Source: Acidimicrobiales bacterium
Lineage (GTDB): Bacteria > Actinomycetota > Acidimicrobiia > Acidimicrobiales > Aldehydirespiratoraceae
Direction: 5' to 3'
Length of the DNA: 42,219 nucleotides
Assembly (NCBI GenBank): GCA_029263215.1
Contig: JAJCXY010000016.1
Coordinates: 1 to 42,219 of the forward strand
Shown: piece after piece, positions 24,045 through 32,324 of the stretch
Layout of the letters: every line of letters starts with the position of its first letter
How positions within the stretch are numbered: position 1 is the stretch's first letter
Made by a program: the position numbers and the translations under genes
The notes under the pieces: generated by a model
Database searches by the model: none
What the model was told of the DNA's origin: nothing
What the model saw: the letters and a program-made list of their open reading frames with translations, nothing else

Positions 24045-25130
24045 CTAGGTCCTCGCCATCGTGGCGGCGCGAGCGCGTCGCCGATCGCGTACGAACATGA
24101 CGGCGGGCGGTACCAGCAAGGCGAGCACCAGGAGGCCCTGGATCACATCGGTGATGCGAGCCTCGACCCCGGTGCTGCTGACGAATCCCGATCCTGTGCG
24201 CAGGCCCCCGAAGATGAGAGCCACGACGATCGCGGCGGCGGGCTTCTCGCGGGCCACGAGGGCAACGAGGAGGCCGGTCCAGCCGATGCTGGCCGAGAAG
24301 CCCGGGACCAGTCGATAGTTGCCGAACTGGAAGCCTCCACCCGCAAGCATCACCGCGCCGGCCAGGCCGGCGAACGCGCCGCTGAGCAGCATCGCACCGA
24401 GACCGAACCCTGATTGCGACACACCGGCCCGCTGGGCCGCCCTGGGGTTACGGCCGAGCATGCGGAGGCGAAAGCCCCAGATCGTACGACTGAGAGCGAA
24501 GCCCAACAGCACGGCTGCGCCGACCGCGATGAAAACTCCGAGCGGGATCTCGTTACCGAAGATGTGAAGCCGAGGAAGCCGGTTGTCGGTGGCGAGTTGC
24601 TCGCTGACCTGATTGCGGTTGCCGCGATTGGCCTCGGGAGCAAGCAGCAACCATTGGTTCTTGAGTCCGTAGGCCACCACCTGGGTGGCCACTGTGACGA
24701 GGAGCAGGGTGGAGAGCACTTCGGGCACCCCACGACGGAACCGCAGCACACCGGCCACACCGGCCCAGACCGCACCTCCGATCGCACCGAAGATGAGCAG
24801 AACCACCACATTGATCGGTCCGGGTCCACCTATCCGGAATCCGAAATACACCGCGAACGCCACACCGATGAGGAGTTGGCCTTCCTGGCCGATGTTCACC
24901 AATCCGGCTCGTCCGGAGATGATCGTGCCGAGGGCCACCAGTAGCATCGGCGCGGCCGCACCGAGGGTCTGGCCCCATCGCCCCGCCCCGAAGAAGCTGC
25001 CTTCGAGCAGGGCGTCGACGACGGGCCACCAGTCGCCTCCGGTGGCCTCCACGAGAATCGCCGACAGCACCAGGGCCACCATGACACTCAGGAAATAGAG
25101 GGTGGACAGCTCCACCAGCCGAGCCTTCAT
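24045..25130 (-). CDS. ABC transporter permease, first subunit (BMP/nucleoside-type)
   Basis: 361 residues from ATG 25130, which lies in an ATGA overlap with the ATPase stop; the longer upstream open frame is inside the ATPase gene. Multiple membrane helices; SGRAGLVNIGQEGQLLIG is the family motif, RMLGRNPRAAQRAGVSQSG the coupling loop. Larger N-terminal part than its partner permease, with an extracellular insert around 160-195 (LLLAPEANRGNRNQVSEQ). Forms the channel for the substrate delivered by the BMP lipoprotein. Confidence 0.88.
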   Translation of the reverse strand: MKARLVELSTLYFLSVMVALVLSAILVEATGGDWWPVVDALLEGSFFGAGRWGQTLGAAAPMLLVALGTIISGRAGLVNIGQEGQLLIGVAFAVYFGFRIGGPGPINVVVLLIFGAIGGAVWAGVAGVLRFRRGVPEVLSTLLLVTVATQVVAYGLKNQWLLLAPEANRGNRNQVSEQLATDNRLPRLHIFGNEIPLGVFIAVGAAVLLGFALSRTIWGFRLRMLGRNPRAAQRAGVSQSGFGLGAMLLSGAFAGLAGAVMLAGGGFQFGNYRLVPGFSASIGWTGLLVALVAREKPAAAIVVALIFGGLRTGSGFVSSTGVEARITDVIQGLLVLALLVPPAVMFVRDRRRARAATMART

Positions 25131-26722
25131 GCCGCCGCTCCGCCCATCAGCAAGCTGATCTTGTGGAGATCGGCTTCGGCTCGGGTCATCTCGCCCACGA
25201 TCCGACCGCGGTATATCACCGCGATGCGATCGGCCAGATCCATGATCTCCTCGAGTTCGCTGGAGATGAGAAGGACAGCGACATCGTCGGCTGCCGCCGC
25301 CCTGAGTCGTTCTGTCATGTACTCGATCGCGCCGACATCGAGGCCTCGCGTGGGTTGAGCAGCCACGAGCACTTTGGGGTGGCGCCACAGCTCACGGGCG
25401 AGCACGACTCTCTGTTGATTGCCGCCCGACAGCGACCAGAGCGGCGCATCAGGGCCCTCGCATTGGATGTCGAACTGCTCGATCAGGTCGCATGCGAGAG
25501 CGTCGAGGCGAGCAGAGTCGATCACACCGCGCCGTGCCACCCCTTTGGGGTCGACCAGGACGAGGTTCTCCGCCACCGACATATCGAGGACCACACCTGA
25601 ATCGTGGCGGTCCTCGGGAATCACGCCGATCCCGGCCCTGGCCATCGCTCCCGGGCGCTGGGTGGCAATGACCCGGCCGGCCACCTCGACCTCGCCGGCC
25701 GAAAGCTGAACGAGGGAGGAGAGCAGGTCGCCCAGCACCCGCTGGCCGTTGCCCTCGACGCCGGCCAGTCCCACGATCTCCCCAGGACACACATCGAGGG
25801 AGAGACCGTCGAGCAGTCGGGCGCCGCCGCTCCCACTCGCCGAAGCGTTGCGGATACGGAGAGTCGGTGAGGCCGCCCGTTCGATCGGTGCAGGAGCGGG
25901 CGCCGATCCGTCTTGATCCTCGACGATCATGCCGAAAGCCGCCCGCTCAGACCTGAGTGCCACATCACGGCCCACCATCGAGTGAGCGAGGGTGGGTGCA
26001 TCGGCTTCGGCGGTGGGTCGGAAATCAACCACCGAGCCCTGACGCATGATCGTGATCTCATCGGTGGCGCTCAACACTTCATCGAGCTTGTGACTCACAA
26101 GCACGACAGCCCTGTCCTCCACCGCCACCACATCGCGCAGCGAAGCGAAGAGCTGCGACGATTCCTCCGGAGTGAGCACCGAGGTGGGTTCGTCGAAGAT
26201 GACGATGCTCGGATCGCGCCGCAGGCACTTGATGATCTCCACCCGCTGGCGCAGTCCGGCGGTGAGTTCACCCACCCGGGCCTCGGGATCGATCACCAGG
26301 CCGAAGTGCTCGCCGATCTCACCGATGCGCTCCCGAACCGCCCCATGATCGAGTTGGCCGACATCGCCGAGAGCGACGTTCTCCCACACGGTGAGGGCAT
26401 CCACCAGACTGAAGTGCTGATGCACCATGCCCACACCGAGCTTGGCCGCGGTTATCGGATCGTTGATGTGTCGGAGTTCACCGTCGATGTGGATCGTGCC
26501 ATCGTCGGGAAGAACGAGTCCGATGAGGATCTTCATCAGGGTCGACTTGCCGGCCCCGTTCTCTCCGAGGATGCCGTGAATTCGACCGCGGTGAAGCCGG
26601 AGGTCGACTCGGTCACAAGCGGTGACCGCGCCGAAATTCTTGGTGATGCCGCGGAGTTCGACGGCGGGGACGGGAGCCACATCGGCGCCCGTCCCCGTCT
26701 CGTCGGGAAGAGTAGGGATCAC
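25127..26722 (-). CDS. ABC transporter ATPase with two nucleotide-binding domains
   Basis: 531 residues, two fused ATPase domains as usual for BMP-type nucleoside and sugar importers. Domain 1: Walker A GENGAGKST, Q-loop MVHQHFSLV, signature LTAGLRQRVE, Walker B SIVIFDEPTSVL. Domain 2: altered Walker A GVEGNGQRVL, intact signature LSGGNQQRVVLAREL, altered Walker B VLVAAQPTRGLD. The weaker second site is normal in this family. Starts at GTG with a GTGA overlap to the BMP lipoprotein gene; ends with an ATGA overlap to the permease. Confidence 0.92.
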   Translation of the reverse strand: MIPTLPDETGTGADVAPVPAVELRGITKNFGAVTACDRVDLRLHRGRIHGILGENGAGKSTLMKILIGLVLPDDGTIHIDGELRHINDPITAAKLGVGMVHQHFSLVDALTVWENVALGDVGQLDHGAVRERIGEIGEHFGLVIDPEARVGELTAGLRQRVEIIKCLRRDPSIVIFDEPTSVLTPEESSQLFASLRDVVAVEDRAVVLVSHKLDEVLSATDEITIMRQGSVVDFRPTAEADAPTLAHSMVGRDVALRSERAAFGMIVEDQDGSAPAPAPIERAASPTLRIRNASASGSGGARLLDGLSLDVCPGEIVGLAGVEGNGQRVLGDLLSSLVQLSAGEVEVAGRVIATQRPGAMARAGIGVIPEDRHDSGVVLDMSVAENLVLVDPKGVARRGVIDSARLDALACDLIEQFDIQCEGPDAPLWSLSGGNQQRVVLARELWRHPKVLVAAQPTRGLDVGAIEYMTERLRAAAADDVAVLLISSELEEIMDLADRIAVIYRGRIVGEMTRAEADLHKISLLMGGAAA

Positions 26723-27930
26723 CCTCCGGCGTAAGCCTCACCCGAGATCCCGCCGAGCTGGCCCATGAGATCGTCGTCGAAACTGGCCAACAGACCGAAG
26801 GCATCAGCCAGCGCGGTGCCGGCATCAGCGGACGCGTCGCAGAGCTCGCCACCATTGAGACCCTGCTCGGTCGGGAACGCAAACGTGGAGCCCTCGGTGA
26901 GGGAACCCTCGACGATCAGGCGCAGGGCCTGAGCGGCGTAGAGACCACCGTCGAAGACGACCGCTCCGGTCCAGTCGATGCCGTCGTCGCGGCTGCAGAA
27001 ATCGGCTGCACCCGCACCGAACACGGCCATACCCTCTTCGGTGGCGAGCTGACCGACAGGATCGGTCGCGCCTCCGAGGAACGCATACGCCAGGGTGGCA
27101 CCGTTGGCCTTGGCCGCGGTGAGCGCGGCGGTGGCGTTGGCGGAGTTGTCGAAGTCAAACGGGAAGTCGCCGGTGGCGACGTATTCCATCGTCAGGGCCG
27201 GATCGACTGTGGCCATGCCCGCAAGGGTGGCGTTGTAGGCCTCCTGCTCGAAATTGAGATCACAACATCCGAGGAACACCGACTGGGTGCTTCCCTGCTC
27301 GACCATGATGTTGCCCATCGCCACACCGGCGGTGTAATGGATCGCCGCACCCCAGTCGGTGGCCTGGGCCAGTCCAGGGAGTTCCTCGAACCCGGCGCCG
27401 CAGTTGCAGTACCAGAAGAGGTCGGGGAAGGCTTCGGTGAGATCAGGGAGAGGCTCGGCGATCTCGCTGGCGCCGACCATCATGATGTCGATGCCCTGCT
27501 GGGCGAGGTCAGACATTGCCTGAGCGGCTTCTTCGGCGCCGATGTTGTCGCTCACGATCGGGGGCTCGAAGCCGTTGTCGGCGGAGAACTTCTCCGCGAA
27601 GTCGACCAGCGACTGGTAGTAGCCGTTGTCGTCACGGGGGCCCGCGGCGGCAACGCCGATACGGACCGTTCCGTCGCCATCGGCGTCGAAGGCTGCGATC
27701 AGCTCGTTGGTCTCGGGCTCGTCGGGCTCGTCGGCGGGCTCATCGGGCTCATCAGCAGGCTCGTCCGGCTCATCGGCCGGTTCGTCGGCGTCGTCGCCAT
27801 CATCACCGGCATCATCGCCGGAGTCGTCGCCTGCGTCGGCGGTGGACGAATCGTCGTCGTCGCCACACGCTGCAGCGACGAGGCTGAACGCCAACATCAC
27901 AGCCAACAACCACTTCAAATTCTTGGACAT
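26719..27930 (-). CDS. BMP-family substrate-binding lipoprotein
   Basis: 403 residues. Lipoprotein signal with lipobox VAAAC, Cys22. Then a very acidic linker (residues ~23-72): Asp runs followed by repeated DEPADEP-type units, then the BMP domain (RIGVAAAGPRDDNGYYQ, DIMMVGASEIAEPLPDLTE, GCCDLNFEQEAYNATLAG, GATDPVGQLATEEGMAVFG). BMP proteins bind nucleosides, purines, or other heterocycles and pass them to the ABC channel. A strong AGGAGGGG precedes the ATG. Six Cys in the binding domain, two adjacent (GCC), are unusual and could form disulfides. The 70-bp gap to the Rieske gene is the largest inside the run. Confidence 0.92.
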   Translation of the reverse strand: MSKNLKWLLAVMLAFSLVAAACGDDDDSSTADAGDDSGDDAGDDGDDADEPADEPDEPADEPDEPADEPDEPETNELIAAFDADGDGTVRIGVAAAGPRDDNGYYQSLVDFAEKFSADNGFEPPIVSDNIGAEEAAQAMSDLAQQGIDIMMVGASEIAEPLPDLTEAFPDLFWYCNCGAGFEELPGLAQATDWGAAIHYTAGVAMGNIMVEQGSTQSVFLGCCDLNFEQEAYNATLAGMATVDPALTMEYVATGDFPFDFDNSANATAALTAAKANGATLAYAFLGGATDPVGQLATEEGMAVFGAGAADFCSRDDGIDWTGAVVFDGGLYAAQALRLIVEGSLTEGSTFAFPTEQGLNGGELCDASADAGTALADAFGLLASFDDDLMGQLGGISGEAYAGG

Positions 27931-28000
27931 GGATCCCCTCCTGGGTTAGACCCGCTGACCCCACTGTTTGGGCCACCGGCATTACATACCTCGCGGGGGA

Positions 28001-29215
28001 TCATTCCCCCACGACCTTCAGCGGGAGCTCTTGCTCGCCGCCCGGCCAGGCATCGCGATAACGACGCACCAGCCAGCGATTGAATTGAACATGGCTTTCT
28101 TCTTGCCACGAGTATCGGCCTCGCGGCGCGAAACGCGACTTCAGGCCCCTCTGTACCTTTTCGGTGACGTCCTGGTCTTGGCGCACGAACACCTGCACCC
28201 CGACATCGGACAGCACCAACTTCTCTTCGAACAGGGGGTCGTCGAGGCTCGACGGGTGAAAGATGTAGCCGATCTCGACGTCGATGGTTTCGGGACCGGT
28301 GGGCCGCACGAGAAAGAAGAAGCACTGATCGGCACCGGTGCCGAAACACAGCATCGGCGGTATCAGGGCAAAGGTGGATCGGGTTCGCTCTTCGTCGGTG
28401 AGATCAGGGTAGACGTCCATGATCACCTGATGGGTGGCGTTGAACCCGCCGTCGATGTGGGTGTACCCGGCGGTGCGGAACACCACGTTTGAGTCGTCGT
28501 TCCACGGCTCGGGGAACGCCGACATCTCCGAGGGACAGAACTCCTGCACGAACTGATGGAGCCGGGTGGCGTGGTAGCCGTCGTTGAAGTTCTCGAACAT
28601 CACCTTCCAGTTCCAGGGCATGGCTTCGAGGGTGAAGGTGCTCGGACAAACCGCATTGGGTAGGTCGTAGTTGGAGAGATATGGGCTGTAGCGCTCGAGG
28701 GTGGGGGCGAGCGGTGCTGCATCAAGATCGAAGTTGACGAAGATGAACCCCATCCATTCCTCCACCAAGAGGGTGGGGAGCCCATAGTCGTCCTTGTTGA
28801 AACCTTCGGTCTGTTCCATTGCCTGAGCGCCCAGCAGACGGCCGTCCTGACCGAAGATCCAGTGGTGGTATGCGCACTTGAAGGTGGAGTCGTTGCCGCT
28901 GCCCTCACAGAGCTGCATGGCGCGGTGCTGACACACCGCCGACATCGCCCGAACCTCGCCCTCCTTGGAGCGCAGAACGATGATCGGTTCCTCCATCAGG
29001 GTGACCGTGAACCAGTCGCCCGGATTGGCAATGCGTTCGGCCCGGCCGACCGCCAACCACTCCTTCATGAACACCGCTTCACGTTCGAATTCGAGGAACT
29101 CCGCCGAGGTGTAGATCTCCGGGGGAAGGGTTTCGGCGTGGGCGACATCGCTCACTGACGACTCGAAGCTGGCGAGCATCTCATCGGTGAACAGGTGATC
29201 ATCGCGGCTGGTCAT
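28001..29215 (-). CDS. Rieske non-heme iron oxygenase, alpha subunit
   Basis: 404 residues from ATG 29215 (ATGA overlap with the ligase stop; AAGGAGAAGG upstream). Rieske [2Fe-2S] ligands C95-x-H97 and C114-x2-H117; mononuclear iron site D212, H215, H220 in NDGYHATRLH. Size and layout match ring-hydroxylating or quaternary-amine/N-demethylating Rieske oxygenases; sequence alone does not tell which. It would hydroxylate or demethylate the pathway compound using O2 and electrons from a reductase, which I do not find in this window. Operon member. Confidence 0.9.
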   Translation of the reverse strand: MTSRDDHLFTDEMLASFESSVSDVAHAETLPPEIYTSAEFLEFEREAVFMKEWLAVGRAERIANPGDWFTVTLMEEPIIVLRSKEGEVRAMSAVCQHRAMQLCEGSGNDSTFKCAYHHWIFGQDGRLLGAQAMEQTEGFNKDDYGLPTLLVEEWMGFIFVNFDLDAAPLAPTLERYSPYLSNYDLPNAVCPSTFTLEAMPWNWKVMFENFNDGYHATRLHQFVQEFCPSEMSAFPEPWNDDSNVVFRTAGYTHIDGGFNATHQVIMDVYPDLTDEERTRSTFALIPPMLCFGTGADQCFFFLVRPTGPETIDVEIGYIFHPSSLDDPLFEEKLVLSDVGVQVFVRQDQDVTEKVQRGLKSRFAPRGRYSWQEESHVQFNRWLVRRYRDAWPGGEQELPLKVVGE

Positions 29216-30729
29216 GCAACCTTCTCCTTCAGGATGAACTTGCGGATCTTGCCCACGCTGGTGCGGGGCAATTCGTCGAGAAACGTGATGTCGCGGGGGA
29301 TCTTGGCCTTGGCGAGGCGATCGGCGCACCACTGTTCGAGCTCATCGGCCGAGGGCGGGTCGGCCGGGTCGGAGGCGACGACGAACGCCACCGGCACCTC
29401 ATCGCGGACGGGATCGGCGGCGCCCACCACCGAGGCCTCCAACACCCGGGGGTGCGAGGTGAGTACGGCTTCGACTTCCACGGTCGACACGTTTTCGCCT
29501 GCCACCTTCAACACGTCGGAGCGACGCCCGTCGAAAAAGAAGCGGCCGTTGTCGTCGCGGCTGGCGCGATCGCCGGTGAGGAACCAGCCGTCGCGAAAGC
29601 TTGCGTCGGTGGTTTCGGGGTCGTCGAGGTAGCCGGCGAACAGGGTGATGCCCCGCTGGCCGCGAACCACCAGCTCGCCCACTTCTTCTGGCTGCACCGG
29701 CTGACCCGACCGGTCGAAGACATCGACCTCGCAACCATGGGTGACGTATCCCATCGAGTCGGGAACGGGGGCTTCGGCGTGATCGGTGAGCACCGCGGGA
29801 ATGGTCTCGGTCATGCCGTAGAGCTGGCGGGGCTTGCACCCAAACCAGTCGACCACCGTGCTGTATTGATCCTCGGCGATGTTTTGGGCGTACCAGCAGT
29901 GGCGCAGGGTGACGCCACCGGTCTTCTCACCTCGGGCGAGGATCATGCGTAGGGGTGCCGCGAACAGGCTGGCGCAGGTGGCCTGATGGCGAGCGCACTG
30001 GGCCAGAAACCCGCTGGCCGAGAACGTGGGCATGAGGGCCACACTGGCGCCGGCCCAGATCGCCGAGGCGAAGGAGTAGTACTGGGCGTTGGCGTGAAAC
30101 AGGGGAAGGGCCACGATGTGGCGGTCGTCGGGGCCAAGTGATGCCGCGGCAGCCATGGTGCGGCCCGCGAACGCATAGTTGGCCTGGGTGATCTCGACCC
30201 CCTTGGGTCGGCCGGTTGTGCCGCTGGTGAACATCACCGCCGCCCGATCCGTCGGCTCGAGTTCTGGCCAGTCGGCGTATTCGACCGACCCGAAGGCCGC
30301 CAGATCCACATCCGCCTCGTCGATCTCCATCACCTTCATCGAACCAGCCGCGGCCCGATAGGGGTCGGCCCGCTCGGCTGCACAGAATCCCTTGGTGGGG
30401 CGGGTGCGGGCGATGTGGTCGACCAGCTCCGGAGTCTTGGCCATGGGATCAGACGGCACGATCCACGCGCCGAGGCGAGTGGCTGCGAGCCACACCGCCA
30501 CGAAGGTCGGCGAATTGGTGAGAGCGAGATGCACGGCGGAGCCGCGGCTCACTCCTTCGGCCACCAGGTGGGCTGCGACGCGCGCCACCTGGGAGTCGAA
30601 CTCGGCGTAGGTCCACTCGGCCACATGACCGTCGGGGCCCTCGAAGGCGAGGAAGGACTGGTGGTTGCGTGAGGCAACCGCAGCCGCCCACACGTGGGCG
30701 AACGTGGTGGGATCGTCCCCGCTGCTCAC
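29212..30729 (-). CDS. Acyl-CoA ligase (ANL superfamily, CaiC/FadD-like)
   Basis: 505 residues. P-loop MFTSGTTGRPKGVEIT, YGMTET, hinge FFFDGRRSDVLKVAGENVS, C-terminal Lys region LPRTSVGKIRKFILKE. Activates a carboxylic acid with ATP and CoA. The central segment ALPLFHANAQYYSFASAIWAG is seen in carnitine/crotonobetaine-CoA ligase-like enzymes, but substrate is not certain. Starts at GTG within a GTGA overlap with hyuB and ends in an ATGA overlap with the Rieske gene, so the three are translationally coupled: HyuAB product may be the acid that this enzyme activates. Confidence 0.88.
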   Translation of the reverse strand: MSSGDDPTTFAHVWAAAVASRNHQSFLAFEGPDGHVAEWTYAEFDSQVARVAAHLVAEGVSRGSAVHLALTNSPTFVAVWLAATRLGAWIVPSDPMAKTPELVDHIARTRPTKGFCAAERADPYRAAAGSMKVMEIDEADVDLAAFGSVEYADWPELEPTDRAAVMFTSGTTGRPKGVEITQANYAFAGRTMAAAASLGPDDRHIVALPLFHANAQYYSFASAIWAGASVALMPTFSASGFLAQCARHQATCASLFAAPLRMILARGEKTGGVTLRHCWYAQNIAEDQYSTVVDWFGCKPRQLYGMTETIPAVLTDHAEAPVPDSMGYVTHGCEVDVFDRSGQPVQPEEVGELVVRGQRGITLFAGYLDDPETTDASFRDGWFLTGDRASRDDNGRFFFDGRRSDVLKVAGENVSTVEVEAVLTSHPRVLEASVVGAADPVRDEVPVAFVVASDPADPPSADELEQWCADRLAKAKIPRDITFLDELPRTSVGKIRKFILKEKVA

Positions 30730-32324
30730 TGGTCCCCCGCTGGGCCGTAGCCGCCACCGCCAGGAAGTTCGAGCCTGACGACATCCTCACCCGACAGGGA
30801 GATGCGGGCCTGGGTCTGCACTGGCTCCCCGTTGACGAGGAAGCTGCCGGCCGAACCTGCTTCGCCGCCGAAGATCCCCTGGGGCGGATCCGACAGGCGG
30901 CTGGTGACGGCGTTGAGCTGCCATGCCTTATCGGTGTCGACGGTGAACTCGATCACCTGACCGCGGCCTCCCCGCTGGCCGCCCGCGCCGCCCGAATCGA
31001 GGCGCAGCGACTTCTCCCGGAACCGGATCGGTGCAGATGCCTCGACGACCTCGATCGGAACCGCAGACACGCCGGTGGGGTACGAGCAGGCGTCGAGACC
31101 GGGCTTGGCCGCCCTGGCTCCCACGCCGCCCGCATAGGTGAACATGGCGGTTATGAATGGGCTTCCATCAGGATGGTTGCCGTTGACCTGCATGGTCCAC
31201 ACCGCCCCCGAGCCCTCGGCCATGGCCTGATCGGGCTTCACCTGAGCGAGAGCCTTGAGCAGGGCATTGGGCAGGAACATTCCGACGACGTGACGGGCGG
31301 TACCCGGCTGGGGACTGACAGCATTGACGATCGACCCCTCGGGTGCCTCCATCTTGATCGGGCTGAGACTCCCGTGGTTGTTGGGGATGTCGGGGTTGAG
31401 CACCGAGCGCACCGTGAAGGTGGTGTAGGCGTGGGTGTAGTTCTTGACCACATTGATGCCCCAGGGACTCGCCTCGGACGTGCCCTCGTAATCGACGGTG
31501 ATCTCACCGGCGTCGGGGTCGACCTGCACCGAGCAAACAATGTCGATACGGCTTCCGTCGGCCAGGTCGAGTACCGCAGACGCGTCGTAGTTACCTCTCG
31601 GAAGAGTCCGGATGCTCTCGCGGGTGGCGGCCTCGGATCGATCGATGATCTCGTCGGCCAGGGTTTCGATGTCGTCGAGGGAGTGGGAGTCGCACAGGGT
31701 GGTGAGGCGTTGAGCGCCCACCTGACCCGAGGCCATCTGGGCGTGGAGGTCTCCGGCCATATGGTCGGGCTGGCGCACGTTGGACAGGATGAAACGCCAG
31801 GCGTCGTCGTTGCGTTCGCCTGCCTTCATCAGCTTGCAGATGGGGATCCACAGGCCTTCCTCGAACACGTCGCGTCCGCCTGCTCCGATGCCGTACCCGC
31901 CCACGTCGGTGTGGTGGATGGTGGATCCGAAGAAAGCGATGGGCTTGCCGTTGCGCCAGGCGGGCACGAGCACCGTGACGTCGAGGAGTTGGCCTGCTGT
32001 CTTGTAGGGGTCGTTGGTGATCAGTACATCGCCGGGCTCGAGCTCGTCGACGGGATACTCCTCGAGCATGTTGGCCGCGCCGATGGCGAGGGAGTTGATG
32101 TGACCGGGAGTGCCGGTGACGGCTTGGGCCACCATCCTCCCCCGTCGGTCGAACACCGCGTTGGCGAGGTCGCCGGCCTCGCGCACGATCGGCGAGAAGG
32201 CGGCCCGTTGAAGGGCGCGGGCCTGCTCGTTGACGGTGGCGATGAGCGACTGCCACAGGATCTCGAGCTCCACCGGATCGAAGGGCGACCCGCCGGATGT
32301 GGCCTCACCCTCGGTGAGCGTCAT
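30726..32324 (-). CDS. hyuB: Hydantoinase B/oxoprolinase family protein
   Basis: 532 residues, full length. Start FDPVELEILWQSLIATVNEQ is the HyuB family hallmark; GDVLITNDPYKTAGQLLDVT, GSTIHHTDVGGYGIG and GSGAVWTMQVNG follow, ending with LRLDSGGAGGQRGGRGQVIEF. With HyuA it makes an ATP-using enzyme. Known relatives hydrolyse N-methylhydantoin or 5-oxoproline, or carboxylate acetone and acetophenone. Which reaction applies is open. ATGA overlap with hyuA, GTGA overlap with the ligase. Confidence 0.9.
   Translation of the reverse strand: MTLTEGEATSGGSPFDPVELEILWQSLIATVNEQARALQRAAFSPIVREAGDLANAVFDRRGRMVAQAVTGTPGHINSLAIGAANMLEEYPVDELEPGDVLITNDPYKTAGQLLDVTVLVPAWRNGKPIAFFGSTIHHTDVGGYGIGAGGRDVFEEGLWIPICKLMKAGERNDDAWRFILSNVRQPDHMAGDLHAQMASGQVGAQRLTTLCDSHSLDDIETLADEIIDRSEAATRESIRTLPRGNYDASAVLDLADGSRIDIVCSVQVDPDAGEITVDYEGTSEASPWGINVVKNYTHAYTTFTVRSVLNPDIPNNHGSLSPIKMEAPEGSIVNAVSPQPGTARHVVGMFLPNALLKALAQVKPDQAMAEGSGAVWTMQVNGNHPDGSPFITAMFTYAGGVGARAAKPGLDACSYPTGVSAVPIEVVEASAPIRFREKSLRLDSGGAGGQRGGRGQVIEFTVDTDKAWQLNAVTSRLSDPPQGIFGGEAGSAGSFLVNGEPVQTQARISLSGEDVVRLELPGGGGYGPAGDQ

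Noticed and set aside
27710-27800. Repeated GGGCTCGTCGG-type units looked like a small repeat array or CRISPR
   Set aside because: Units are 12-15 bp, in frame and encode the DEPADEP stalk of the BMP lipoprotein; there are no spacers.
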